Source of the DNA: JAITVM01 sp031551135
Lineage (GTDB): Bacteria; Bacillota; Clostridia; Lachnospirales; JAITVM01
NCBI GenBank assembly: GCA_031551135.1
Contig: JAVBOA010000021.1
Location: forward strand, 1 to 64,000
DNA length: 64,000 bases
Direction: 5' to 3'
Numbering within the stretch: position 1 is the stretch's first letter; every line of letters starts with the position of its first letter. Below, piece after piece: positions 35,868-44,321 of this stretch. Under the pieces are notes generated by a model. That model was given only the letters and a program-made list of their open reading frames with translations, was not told the origin of the DNA and searched no databases. Made by a program: the position numbers and the translations under genes.

Positions 35868-37364
35868 TTATTTATCAGCCATCCAGTTGAAAGTTTTTTC
35901 AACGGCTTGTTTCCATGTTTTATAAGATTTTGCGCGGATTTCATCACCCATAAGCGGTTCAAACGAAGCATTATAAGAAATCGAATTTTCCAAATCGGAT
36001 TCTTCCCAAAGTCCGCTTGCCAAGCCAGCCATCAATGCTGCGCCGAGAGCGGTCGCTTCAACAGAATCAGGTCTTGCGATTTTGCAATTCAGATAATCGG
36101 CAAACATTTGGGCAAGTAAATTATTTTTAGAAGCACCGCCGTCTATGCGAATTTCATGAATCGGATTTCCGGTATTTTCAACAATCGATTCGGCGATATC
36201 TTTTATGCTGAAAGCGATAGCTTCCAAAGTCGCACGGGAAATGTGAGCTTTTGTAGTTCCTCTTGTGATTCCGATAATCAGACCGCGGGCGAAAGAATCC
36301 CAATACGGCGCGCCGAGACCGGTCAAAGCCGGAACGAAAATTACAGAATTTGAATCGGGAACAGAATTTGCAAGGGTTTCGACTTCTTGGGATTCTTTTA
36401 TTATACCGAGGCCATCACGCAGCCATTGCACGGCAGAACCGGTAACGCCTGCATAGCCTTCCAGAGCATAATTTATTTCGTCGCCGATCTTCCATGCGAT
36501 TTGTGTATTTATTCCGCTGTCCTTCAAAATGACGCAGTCAGATCCTGTGTTTACATCCAAAAATGAACCCGTACCGTTTGTGAGTTTTGCCATTCCGGAT
36601 TTGCGGCAGCCTTGCGCAAACATTGCAGAATGTTGGTCGGCGATACAGCTTTTTATAGGAATAGGGATGCCGAATAAATCGGCGGTTGTTTCACCAAAAT
36701 CGCCGGAGTCGTTTGTTATTTCAGGGAAAATTGTCAAAGGTATTCCTAAATAATCTAAAAATTCTTTATACCACTCACCGGACCGCAAATCGAGGCTCCC
36801 TGTTACGGAAGCGTTTGAATATCCGATAAGATGTTTTTTGCCGCCTGTCAATTTCCAAACAAGCCAAGTATCAATAGTTCCGAACAGTGCTGAGCCATCT
36901 TCGACTTTATTTCGAACGTCCGTATTATTTTTCAATAACCATTCAACCATCAAAGAAGAATAAACGGGAGCAATTGTCCAGCCGGTAGCATTTTTGCATT
37001 TTGATTTCCATTCGGAGGCGTTAAGCTCGGCGCAGCGTGCGGCGGTTCTTGCGTCTTGCCAAACTATAGCCGGACATATCGGCAAACCGGTGTTTTTATC
37101 CCAAATAACAGCAGTTGCGCGCTGATTTGTTATTCCGATTGCAGAAATTTCGGCAACCCCGATATTTGCTTGAGAAATAGCGTTTTTGCACATTTCAATT
37201 GTTTTTGTATAAATCTCCATTGCGTCATGTTCAACTTTGTCTTCCGAAGGTGTGTATTGAGTAAACTCAACGTAGGCTTGAGAGACAATTTTAAAATCCT
37301 TGTCGAAAATCAAAGCCCTAGTTCCGGTTGTACCCTCATCAATAACTAAAATATAATTTTTCAT
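35868..37364 (-). CDS. glpK: glycerol kinase
   Basis: A 498-residue enzyme that phosphorylates glycerol with ATP in the cytosol. FGGY-family motifs: VIDEGTTGTRALIFDKDF at the N-terminus, ITNQRAT near 80, WQDARTA, NGTGSFLDVNTG near 260, GLGAPYWD near 360, and IRIDGGASKNNLLAQMFADYL near 400. ATG 37364 has AGGAGGGTATC immediately upstream; an earlier in-frame start is ignored. First gene of the operon. Downstream genes oxidise the glycerol-3-phosphate. An inverted repeat about 50 bp upstream is the likely GlpR site. Confidence 0.97.
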   Translation of the reverse strand: MKNYILVIDEGTTGTRALIFDKDFKIVSQAYVEFTQYTPSEDKVEHDAMEIYTKTIEMCKNAISQANIGVAEISAIGITNQRATAVIWDKNTGLPICPAIVWQDARTAARCAELNASEWKSKCKNATGWTIAPVYSSLMVEWLLKNNTDVRNKVEDGSALFGTIDTWLVWKLTGGKKHLIGYSNASVTGSLDLRSGEWYKEFLDYLGIPLTIFPEITNDSGDFGETTADLFGIPIPIKSCIADQHSAMFAQGCRKSGMAKLTNGTGSFLDVNTGSDCVILKDSGINTQIAWKIGDEINYALEGYAGVTGSAVQWLRDGLGIIKESQEVETLANSVPDSNSVIFVPALTGLGAPYWDSFARGLIIGITRGTTKAHISRATLEAIAFSIKDIAESIVENTGNPIHEIRIDGGASKNNLLAQMFADYLNCKIARPDSVEATALGAALMAGLASGLWEESDLENSISYNASFEPLMGDEIRAKSYKTWKQAVEKTFNWMADK

Positions 37365-37410
37365 CTGATACCCTCCTCGTTTAATATGTTGATATGAATT
37401 AGAAAATCTT

Positions 37411-37519
37411 AACAAAATTCAACAAAAAAATGTTGTATTTTGTTGTTTGTTTATATTATATTTTTATAATACTGCTAAAAACAATATAAAGCAATACAAT
37501 ATTGATATAATATTGCTTT
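37411..37519. promoter_or_regulatory. inverted repeats upstream of glpK (candidate GlpR operator)
   Basis: AACAAAATTCAACA (37411-37424) and TGTTGTATTTTGTT (37431-37444) form an inverted repeat with one mismatch, 47 bp before glpK. A second inverted repeat, AAAGCAATA/TATTGCTTT, spans 37488-37519. The first is the better candidate for the operon's own DeoR-type repressor; the second could be a terminator-like or operator element. Confidence 0.5.
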
Positions 37520-37550
37520 AATTTTTCGATATAATTTTGTCAAAAAAAAT

Positions 37551-37575
37551 CCCGCTTTCCTTTCGGGAAAACGGG
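37551..37575 (-). terminator. terminator of feo operon
   Basis: On the minus strand CCCGTTTTCCC-GAAA-GGAAAGCGGG is followed by eight T (37543-37550), 15 bp after the last feo gene. Confidence 0.9.
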
Positions 37576-37589
37576 AGAATTTTTATTGT

Positions 37590-37736
37590 TTACTGACTAT
37601 TTGATTTATCGCAGGATTTAACAGAGCATCCGGAACATCCGCAAGAACAGCCGGAATTTTTTGAATTTCTGTAAATTTTAATACAAGCCAACGCGATAGC
37701 AATAAAAACTATTGCGCCGATTATTATATCAACCAA
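37590..37736 (-). CDS. FeoB-associated cysteine-rich membrane protein
   Basis: About 48 residues: one membrane helix (DIIIGAIVFIAIALACIKIY) and a short Cys-rich tail (CSCGCSGCSVKSC, seven Cys residues). This is the small FeoB-associated protein of Firmicutes, presumed to assist ferrous iron transport. TTG 37736 is proposed as start since AAAGGGTG is 6 nt upstream and homologues begin just before the helix; an ATG at 37802 would overlap feoB by 65 nt. Third and last gene of the feo operon. Confidence 0.85.
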   Translation of the reverse strand: MVDIIIGAIVFIAIALACIKIYRNSKNSGCSCGCSGCSVKSCDKSNSQ

Positions 37737-37737
37737 A

Positions 37738-39873
37738 TTAAACACCCTTTGCGTAATTAATTTTTTTGACGCTGTGGCTGACATAGGATTCTTTTCTGAC
37801 AATCAGCCAAATCATCAAACCAAGGACGATTAGCGAAACAAATGTCCAGATTGTAATAGGGCCGGATAAAAATATTACATTGCCTAAATTATAAGTAATC
37901 AATGAAAAAGTATACGCCAATAATGTTTGGTATCCCACTGCTATAAAGGTCCATTTCCAAGAACCCATTTCACGCTTGATTGTTGCAATTGCTGCCACAC
38001 AAGGCGCACAAAGAAGATTGAATACCATAAACGAAAGTGCGCTTATAACGGTAAAATCAGAGGACAACATTGTTAAAAGCGAAGCATTGTCTTCAGCCAC
38101 TTCTCCTATACCGTATAATACGCCGAACAATCCGACAACGTTCTCTTTTGCCAAAAGTCCGGATAAAGTAGCAACTGTCGCTTGCCAGCTTCCAAAACCG
38201 AGCGGGGCAAAAATCGGAGCGATTGCAGTACCAATAAGAGCAAGCATTGAATCAGCAGTTTCAACCATTTGCAATTTAAAATTGAAAGTCGATAGAAACC
38301 ATATAAAACCGCAAGCCACGAAAATAACCGTTCCGGCTTTTATAATAAATGATTTAGACCTATCCCATGTATGCAATAAAACGTTTTTAACCGAAGGAAC
38401 GTGATATTGCGGAAGTTCCATAACAAAAGGAGAAGGGTCGCCCTCAAAAAGTTTAGTTTTTTTCAAAATCAAACCTGAGACTACTACGGCGAATATTCCC
38501 AGAAAGTACATGCAAGGCGCAACTAAAGTTGAACCGCCGAACATAGCTCCGGCAAAAAGTGCGATAATTGGAATCTTAGCACCGCAAGGAATAAAAGTCG
38601 TAATCATAATTGTCATGCGTCGGTCTTTTTGGCTTTCGATAGTTCGAGAGGCCATAATTCCCGGAACTCCGCAGCCGGAAGAAATTAAAAGTGGTATAAA
38701 GGATTTTCCGGAAAGCCCGAATTTTCTGAATATCCTGTCCATAATAAAAGCGATTCGAGACATATATCCGCAGTCTTCCAAAATAGACAAAAGTAAGAAT
38801 AAAATCATCATTTGCGGCACAAAGCCGAGTACTGCGCCAACGCCGCCGATAATACCATCAATAATGAGACTGTGCAAAACTTCGGAAACGCCGATAGATT
38901 CAAAGAAAGCAGACAAATTTCCGGCGATGATTACTCCGAATAGGGTATCGTTAGCCCAGTCCGTCAAAATCGTTCCCAAAGACGAAACAGAAATATAATA
39001 AACAAACCACATGACTAAGGCGAAAATCGGAAGCGCCAAAAATCTGTTTGTAACAATCGAGTCGATTTTCTCCGAAACATTTTTAGATTTAGATTTAACT
39101 ACAGATTGCTTTACAATTTTTTCTATGTATTCATAGCGTTCAAATGTTATAAGTGATTCTGAGGTATCATCCATTTCGGACTCAACTTTTAAAATTATTT
39201 TTTCTATTTTGTCGGAAATATCGGCGGGTATTTTTGTCGTTTCCAAAACTCTTGGGTCACGTTCAAAAATTTTAACGGCATACCAATACAAAAGCTTTTC
39301 CGGAACAATAGATTTAATTAAAATTTCGATTTCTTTAATTGCATCTGAAATGCTTTGAGAAAATATTTTCGGAATAGGTTTATTTGGTTTATCAATACTT
39401 TTTGCAGCTTTATCGATTACCTCTTTGAGTCCTTCTTCACGTAGGGCAGAGGTTCCGAGAACATCAAGCCCGATTAATGATTCAAGTTTTTTAATATCGA
39501 TTTTATCGCCGTTTTTATTTACCAAATCATACATATTCAAGGCAATAACCATCGGTACGCCCATTTCCATAAGCTGAGTAGTCAAATAAAGATTTCGCTC
39601 AATATTTGTTGCGTCAACAATATTTACAATGGCGTTCGGCGGGTCGTTCAATAAATAATCACGCGCCACGACTTCTTCCAAAGTATATGGCGAAAGCGAA
39701 TAAATTCCGGGTAAATCCACAATTATTGTATCTTTTTTAGATTTAAGCTTGCCTTCTTTTTTTTCTACGGTAACCCCCGGCCAGTTACCAACATATTGCA
39801 AACTGCCGGTCAGACTGTTAAACATAGTAGTTTTTCCACTGTTTGGGTTTCCGGCCAAAGCAATTTTTATCAT
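37738..39873 (-). CDS. feoB: ferrous iron transporter FeoB
   Basis: An integral membrane Fe(II) transporter of about 711 residues with an N-terminal G domain: G1 GNPNSGKT (about 7-14), G2/G3 region VEKKEG and VDLPGIYSL, and G4 NMYD near 117. A GDI-like helical spacer follows. The membrane part holds two Gate repeats with conserved Cys motifs (ISSGCGVPGIMASR; NLLCAPCVAAIATI). ATG 39873 has AGGAGG 7 nt upstream. It lies between feoA and the FeoB-associated gene. Confidence 0.97.
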   Translation of the reverse strand: MIKIALAGNPNSGKTTMFNSLTGSLQYVGNWPGVTVEKKEGKLKSKKDTIIVDLPGIYSLSPYTLEEVVARDYLLNDPPNAIVNIVDATNIERNLYLTTQLMEMGVPMVIALNMYDLVNKNGDKIDIKKLESLIGLDVLGTSALREEGLKEVIDKAAKSIDKPNKPIPKIFSQSISDAIKEIEILIKSIVPEKLLYWYAVKIFERDPRVLETTKIPADISDKIEKIILKVESEMDDTSESLITFERYEYIEKIVKQSVVKSKSKNVSEKIDSIVTNRFLALPIFALVMWFVYYISVSSLGTILTDWANDTLFGVIIAGNLSAFFESIGVSEVLHSLIIDGIIGGVGAVLGFVPQMMILFLLLSILEDCGYMSRIAFIMDRIFRKFGLSGKSFIPLLISSGCGVPGIMASRTIESQKDRRMTIMITTFIPCGAKIPIIALFAGAMFGGSTLVAPCMYFLGIFAVVVSGLILKKTKLFEGDPSPFVMELPQYHVPSVKNVLLHTWDRSKSFIIKAGTVIFVACGFIWFLSTFNFKLQMVETADSMLALIGTAIAPIFAPLGFGSWQATVATLSGLLAKENVVGLFGVLYGIGEVAEDNASLLTMLSSDFTVISALSFMVFNLLCAPCVAAIATIKREMGSWKWTFIAVGYQTLLAYTFSLITYNLGNVIFLSGPITIWTFVSLIVLGLMIWLIVRKESYVSHSVKKINYAKGV

Positions 39874-39912
39874 CAATAATCCTCCTCAATATTAGTTAAA
39901 GCTAACAAAACT

Positions 39913-40137
39913 CTATACTATTTCGATTAACTCAGCGTCGTCTCTTCTTATTGTTAATTCGTAACCACGAACGGTTACTTCTATCGGATCGCCGAGCGGC
40001 GCAACTTTTTTTATTTGTATAGTAACGCCTTTTGTAATGCCCATATCCATAATTCGGCGTTTTAAAGGGCCGTCACCGTTTAATTTTTTAACAACAACAG
40101 TTTCTCCGACTTTTGAAGTCTTTAGGGTATTAGTCAT
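39913..40137 (-). CDS. feoA: FeoA domain protein
   Basis: A cytosolic SH3-like protein of 74 residues and normal FeoA length, which assists FeoB. Typical pattern: VGETVVVKKLNGDGPLKRRIMDMGITKGVTIQI, PLGDPIEVTVRGYELTIRRDDAELIEI. ATG 40137 with AAGGTGG 5 nt upstream. First gene of the feo operon, 39 bp before feoB; a promoter is visible upstream. Confidence 0.95.
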   Translation of the reverse strand: MTNTLKTSKVGETVVVKKLNGDGPLKRRIMDMGITKGVTIQIKKVAPLGDPIEVTVRGYELTIRRDDAELIEIV

Positions 40138-40171
40138 AATTACCACCTTCTATTTAGAATATCTTGATTAA

Positions 40172-40200
40172 AGTTTACCACAACTAACATTGGCTGTCAA
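40172..40200 (-). promoter_or_regulatory. feo operon promoter
   Basis: On the minus strand TTGACA (40195-40200) and TAAACT (40172-40177) are 17 bp apart. The spacer GCCAATGTTAGTTGTGG may hold a metal-regulator site, but I see no clear Fur or DtxR consensus. Confidence 0.6.
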
Positions 40201-40317
40201 TATATTATAAAAGTAGAAGTTCACAATATTATTTTTTAGAAATAAAATACTCTTGACAAAGATTTTTTTTTAATGTAAACTCTCTAAAAGCGAATTAATT
40301 TTGTGAGTATATTTACA

Positions 40318-40629
40318 AAATTTGCTACAAAGGCTACGATGGGAAAAAGTAAAAATTGTTTGATTTAAACGAATTTCTTTACAAAAGAATTTCGTTGTCA
40401 GAGAGTTGCCGTTTGGTGAAAGGCAATAAATCGACCGTTTTGAAAATACATCCCTGAGCCGTGCACCGAACGGAGATTTCTAGTAGGCTGCAACGTTTTG
40501 CGTACGTTACAATGCAATCGGTATAGATTAGTACCGAGTGAGGTATTTGTTGCGAGACAAATACAAAATTAAGGTGGTACCGCGATTATTATCGCCCTTA
40601 AAATAAAAATATTTTGGGGGCGTTTTTTA
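40318..40629 (+). promoter_or_regulatory. T-box leader, specifier probably UAC (Tyr)
   Basis: Canonical T-box parts in order: a GGGAAAAAGTA segment, AGAGAG (about 40398), GTTTGGTGAAAGGC, the specifier region GAAAATACATCCCTGAG with TAC at 40447-40449, and the T-box sequence AAGGTGGTACCGCG (40571-40584). A terminator follows (CGCCC...GGGCG, six T, 40592-40629). The codon reads Tyr by position and by the A that follows; no TGG is in that window. Binding of uncharged tRNA would disrupt the terminator. It precedes a TPL/tryptophanase-like gene. Confidence 0.88.
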
Positions 40630-40657
40630 ATGCCCCAAAGAATGGAGCATGATATAT

Positions 40658-42097
40658 ATGATAAAATTATTTAGCGGGCAAGAATTGCCCCTCGAAATGC
40701 ACAAAGTAAGAATTGTTCAAAAACTAAATCTGCCTAATATAGATGAACGTCAGAAAGCGATTACCGACGCAGGAAATAATACTTTTTTGCTGAAAAACAA
40801 AGATGTTTTTTTGGATATGCTGACCGACAGCGGCTCGAATGCAATGAGCGACCGCCAGCAATCCGCTATGTTTATTGCAGATGACAGCTATGCTGGAAGC
40901 GAAACTTTTTACAGATTGGAAAATGCATTGCAGAAATTTTTCGGAATGAAATATTTTCTGCCTACTCACCAAGGTCGGGCTTGCGAAAATATTATTTCGG
41001 AAACTTTTGTAAAAGACGGCGATTTTGTTCCGATGAACTACCATTTTACAACAACAAGAGCGCATATAGCAAAACGCGGCGGCACGGTTTTGGAGCTTTT
41101 CAAAGATTCGTCACTCGAAATTAAATCGGATGATTTATTTAAAGGTAATATGGATTTAGATAAATTAGAAAAATTGGCTGCCGAAAAAGCCGATAAAATC
41201 GCATTTGTTCGCATGGAAGCCGGAACGAACTTAATCGGCGGACAGCCGTTTTCTCTCCAAAATTTGAAAGATGTTAAAAAAATATGTGAAAAATATAATT
41301 TGATGCTTGTTCTGGATGCTTCTTTGCTTGCCGATAATCTGTATTTTATAAAGACCCGTGAAGAAGCTTGCAAAAATATGGAACTAAATGAAATTGTTTT
41401 AAAAATGGCAGAATTATGCGACATAATTTATTTTTCCGCCCGTAAACTCGGCTGTGCACGCGGCGGTGGAATCTGCTCTAATAATGAAGATTTAATCGAG
41501 CGTATGAAAGAATTTATTCCGCTTTTTGAAGGATTTTTGACATACGGCGGAATGTCAGTGCGTGAAATGGAAGCTATAGCAGTGGGACTTGAGGAAACTT
41601 TGGATTTTGATATGATTTCTCAAGGACCGATGTTTATTAAATATATGGCTGATAGGCTTATTGAGCGCAATATTCCGGTAATAACACCGGCCGGCGGCTT
41701 GGGCTGTCATTTGGATGCAATGTCGTTTTGTTCTCATATTCCTCAAAATGAATACCCTGCCGGAGCTTTGGCGGCGGCTCTGTATATCACAGGCGGAATC
41801 AGAGGAATGGAGCGCGGAACATTATCCGAAGAGCGTGATGAAAACGGAATAGAAACTTTGTCGAGCATGGAGCTTCTGAGGCTTGCTTTACCGCGCAGAG
41901 TATTTACACTTTCGCAAGTTATGTTTGCGGTAGACAGAATTGATTGGCTTTTCCAAAACCGTGAATTAATCGGTGGCTTAAAATTCACCAAAGAACCGAA
42001 AATCCTGCGTTTCTTTTTTGGAATGTTAGAGCCGACAAGCGATTGGCAATCTAAACTGGTAAATAAATTTAAAGCTGATTTCGGAGATTCTCTATAA
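40658..42097 (+). CDS. PLP-dependent beta-eliminating lyase (tyrosine phenol-lyase / tryptophanase family)
   Basis: A fold-type I PLP enzyme of about 479 residues. Family features: LLTDSGSNAMSD-like DMLTDSGSNAMSDRQ near 55, PTHQGRACEN near 98-107, FTTTRAH, RMEAGTNLIGGQP, DASLLADN near 225, Schiff-base lysine in FSARKLGCARGG near 260, and GIRGMERGTLS near 380. The family cleaves tyrosine to phenol, pyruvate and ammonia, or tryptophan to indole; I cannot decide from sequence alone. The Tyr T-box in front favours tyrosine. ATG 40658 gives a better SD distance than 40649. Confidence 0.85.
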   Translation: MIKLFSGQELPLEMHKVRIVQKLNLPNIDERQKAITDAGNNTFLLKNKDVFLDMLTDSGSNAMSDRQQSAMFIADDSYAGSETFYRLENALQKFFGMKYFLPTHQGRACENIISETFVKDGDFVPMNYHFTTTRAHIAKRGGTVLELFKDSSLEIKSDDLFKGNMDLDKLEKLAAEKADKIAFVRMEAGTNLIGGQPFSLQNLKDVKKICEKYNLMLVLDASLLADNLYFIKTREEACKNMELNEIVLKMAELCDIIYFSARKLGCARGGGICSNNEDLIERMKEFIPLFEGFLTYGGMSVREMEAIAVGLEETLDFDMISQGPMFIKYMADRLIERNIPVITPAGGLGCHLDAMSFCSHIPQNEYPAGALAAALYITGGIRGMERGTLSEERDENGIETLSSMELLRLALPRRVFTLSQVMFAVDRIDWLFQNRELIGGLKFTKEPKILRFFFGMLEPTSDWQSKLVNKFKADFGDSL

Positions 42098-42154
42098 GAA
42101 CTTTGGCTTTTATTGAAATTTTCTGTTTGTTCCTATAATAAAGATAATAAAAAG

Positions 42155-42177
42155 TGAGCCTGTTCATTACAGGCTCA
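42155..42177 (+). terminator. hairpin after the lyase gene
   Basis: TGAGCCTG-TTCATTA-CAGGCTCA, a perfect 8-bp stem; TTTTTT follows after about 7 nt. Confidence 0.65.
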
Positions 42178-42304
42178 AACTGCTTTTTTCCCCATAACTG
42201 CCTGCATATTTTGTTCTGCTTATCATTTTAACCGACCCATTTTTATATTTCGTTATATTACATTTTTAGGAGTAAATAAAAATCATAGCAGACCCATAAA
42301 AATA

Positions 42305-42697
42305 TCAACCAATATTTTTAAACATCTCTCTAAAAATCCCATCTGCATTTTCGTAGCACTTTTTTTGAAACGCAAAAAAAGCATTAAGAAACTTTTCGCC
42401 GTCCGGAGTCAGATAAGAACCGCCGCCGTTAGTGCCGCCGACTTTTCTTTCGAGAAAACGCATTCCTGAATATTCTTCCGCTTCTTTCACAATTTTAGTT
42501 GCCTTACTATATGCCATATTCATTTTTTCTGCCGCAAGTTTCAAGGATTTTGTTTCATTTGTGATTTGCAGCAGCTGTGCGACACCGTTTCCGAAAAAAA
42601 TAGATGAGCCGTTATCAAGAGTAATGTGCAAAGAATATCCCAGTGAGCTGTCTGCTTTTTTTGTTTTATCGTTATTAATAAAAATCATTTTCTTCAT
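42305..42697 (-). CDS. ModE-type (LysR-like winged helix) regulator
   Basis: A DNA-binding protein of about 130 residues. Its core FFGNGVAQLLQITNETKSLKLAAEKMNMAYSKATKIV... and GGGSYLTPDGEKFL match the N-terminal winged helix of ModE and single-domain ModE-like proteins. It lacks the C-terminal molybdate-binding (Di-mop) domains. ATG 42697 is used with GGGAG upstream. It is transcribed away from the downstream LysR gene and molybdenum-hydroxylase island, which it may regulate; that link is inferred from proximity. Confidence 0.75.
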   Translation of the reverse strand: MKKMIFINNDKTKKADSSLGYSLHITLDNGSSIFFGNGVAQLLQITNETKSLKLAAEKMNMAYSKATKIVKEAEEYSGMRFLERKVGGTNGGGSYLTPDGEKFLNAFFAFQKKCYENADGIFREMFKNIG

Positions 42698-42899
42698 ATC
42701 ATTCTTCTCCCATCCCTCAAAAACTATAAAATATAACAAAACTTTGGCAATATTTTCAGAAGTTATTATAAGTATTTGTGTTATTATTTTAACAATTATT
42801 ATTATACACCTAAATCTGATAAAAATAAAAGTAATAATATCTATAACTATATTGACAAAATATAGAATTCATTTATACTTTTTTATAGTGAACAATCTA

Positions 42900-43013
42900 A
42901 TACTATTTTCATTTTGATAAGTAGAAAAAAATTTTTCACAGCGGAGCGTTTCGCGCAATGTTTCTAGCGCGAAATGAAATATTTTTTTCTATCCTTTATA
43001 TTGAAAATAGTAT
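42900..43013 (+). repeat. MITE-like element, copy 5
   Basis: A 114-bp copy of the TTTCGCGC/GCGCGAAA subtype. It ends 15 bp before the LysR start codon, so it occupies the leader or promoter of that gene and the divergent region with the ModE-like gene. Confidence 0.95.
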
Positions 43014-43028
43014 AAAAGAGGTGGAAAT

Positions 43029-43949
43029 ATGAACATCAGGCAAATGGAAATTTTTGTGAATGTTGTTAAATACAAAAACTTCTCAAACGCCGCAAAAAAA
43101 ATGTATTTATCACAGCCTGCTATAAGCTCCAGCATAGATTTGCTGGAGAAAGAATTGGGCAAAAAATTGCTTATACAGCAAGGAAGAACAATGAAATTAA
43201 CTACCTCCGGAGAAGTTTTTTATGACGGAGCACTGTCAATTTTGGGACTAACAGAGCAAACAGTACAAAAAGTAAAAGACTGCACATCGCTGAGCGGCAC
43301 AATTAGGATTGCTTCAAGCTATATTCCGGGTGCATTTTACATTCCTGAAATAATTGGGAAATTCAGAGGACTGTACCCGAACGTAATTTTCGATTTTTCT
43401 ATAATTTCGAGCAAGGACGTTGTAAAAGAGGTTTTGAATTCGCAGTTCGACTTAGGTATAACCGGAACTTTGGTCAATAATAAGCAAGTAAATCAGTACT
43501 GTGTGCTTAGAGACAAAATATGTATCGCCGCTCCGCCGATTAAGCCGTTTTTGGATCTTCCAAAAGTGCTGAACGCCGAACATTTGAGATCGATTCCGCT
43601 TGTTGTAAATGCTTTGAATACTCCGACTCAGACTTTGGCGGAAATGATTTTTTTAGAAAAGGGCATTGATTTGTCTGAGCTGAACGTTGTTTGTGAAACT
43701 AACGACAGCAAAGTTGCCGCCGAGGCTGTTTTATTTAATACCGGCGCGACAGTGGCCTCATCATTTTTTATAGAACGCTACCCATCGCTTTTGCTTTTTG
43801 AGATAGAGGGCATCGACATATGCAGAAATTTTTACGCAACATATCCTAACAACAATGTCTTAACTCCTCGTCTTTTGGAATTTTTAAACCATTTGCCGCC
43901 GATAGAACCTAAATCCAGCAACATTATGGGCGAATTAAAGATGATTTAG
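43029..43949 (+). CDS. LysR-family transcriptional regulator
   Basis: 306 residues. The N-terminal helix-turn-helix (about 1-60: MNIRQMEIFVNVVKYKNFSNAAKKMYLSQPAISSSI-type pattern, LEKELGKKLL) is followed by a LysR substrate-binding domain (about 90-300, GTIRIASSYIPGAFYIPEII...). The effector is unknown. RBS AGAGGTGG directly follows a MITE. It points toward the flavoprotein and the DASS-ligase-CoA-transferase-hydroxylase operon and is the probable activator of it. Confidence 0.93.
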   Translation: MNIRQMEIFVNVVKYKNFSNAAKKMYLSQPAISSSIDLLEKELGKKLLIQQGRTMKLTTSGEVFYDGALSILGLTEQTVQKVKDCTSLSGTIRIASSYIPGAFYIPEIIGKFRGLYPNVIFDFSIISSKDVVKEVLNSQFDLGITGTLVNNKQVNQYCVLRDKICIAAPPIKPFLDLPKVLNAEHLRSIPLVVNALNTPTQTLAEMIFLEKGIDLSELNVVCETNDSKVAAEAVLFNTGATVASSFFIERYPSLLLFEIEGIDICRNFYATYPNNNVLTPRLLEFLNHLPPIEPKSSNIMGELKMI

Positions 43950-44089
43950 AAGAATAGCTTGCTTCTCTTAATTTTTTTGGCTAAAAATTTTTTTTTTGAC
44001 TAATTTATTTTTTATATAAAATAAATAAAAATCAAAACTTTTTACAGCAATATATTATGTAAATCTGATAAACTGGCAAGATAATTAAT

Positions 44090-44145
44090 ACGCATCTCCA
44101 ATCCGCTCGCTAAGCGTTCGGAACGGATGTGCGTTTTATTTTTTC
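44090..44145 (+). terminator. terminator after LysR gene
   Basis: ACGCATCTCCAATCCG pairs imperfectly with CGGAACGGATGTGCGT, then TTTTATTTTTT. Ends the LysR transcript. Confidence 0.7.
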
Positions 44146-44221
44146 TGTTTACATAACGAAAGTATAAGTAAAATCTTTATATTGCTTCGGTTGATATAAA
44201 AAAATGCAGGTGACGTTTGTG

Positions 44222-44296
44222 TTGACTATAGGAGAGGTTTATGGTAATTTTGATATAAGATTGTTATTTTTCTAACAAATATTTAGAACAATCTTA
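44222..44296 (+). promoter_or_regulatory. promoter and 10-bp perfect inverted repeat
   Basis: TTGACT and TAATTT spaced 17 bp lie at 44222-44250. TAAGATTGTT (44256-44265) and AACAATCTTA (44287-44296) form a perfect inverted repeat just downstream. A regulator site or an attenuator-like hairpin for the flavoprotein gene is possible. The rest of 43950-44321 shows only the LysR terminator. Confidence 0.45.
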
Positions 44297-44321
44297 CAAT
44301 TAGTATGAGAGGAGTGGTAAT

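Noticed and set aside
37738..37802. ATG 37802 as start of the FeoB-associated protein
   Set aside because: It would overlap feoB by 65 nt and has no RBS, whereas TTG 37736 has AAAGGGTG and the usual family N-terminus.
40441..40460. Trp (UGG) specifier in the T-box to match a tryptophanase
   Set aside because: No TGG occurs in the GAAAATACATCCCTGAG segment; TAC is the codon in the expected position.
40649..42097. Firm naming of the lyase as tnaA or tpl
   Set aside because: The residues that separate tyrosine from tryptophan specificity cannot be judged by eye.
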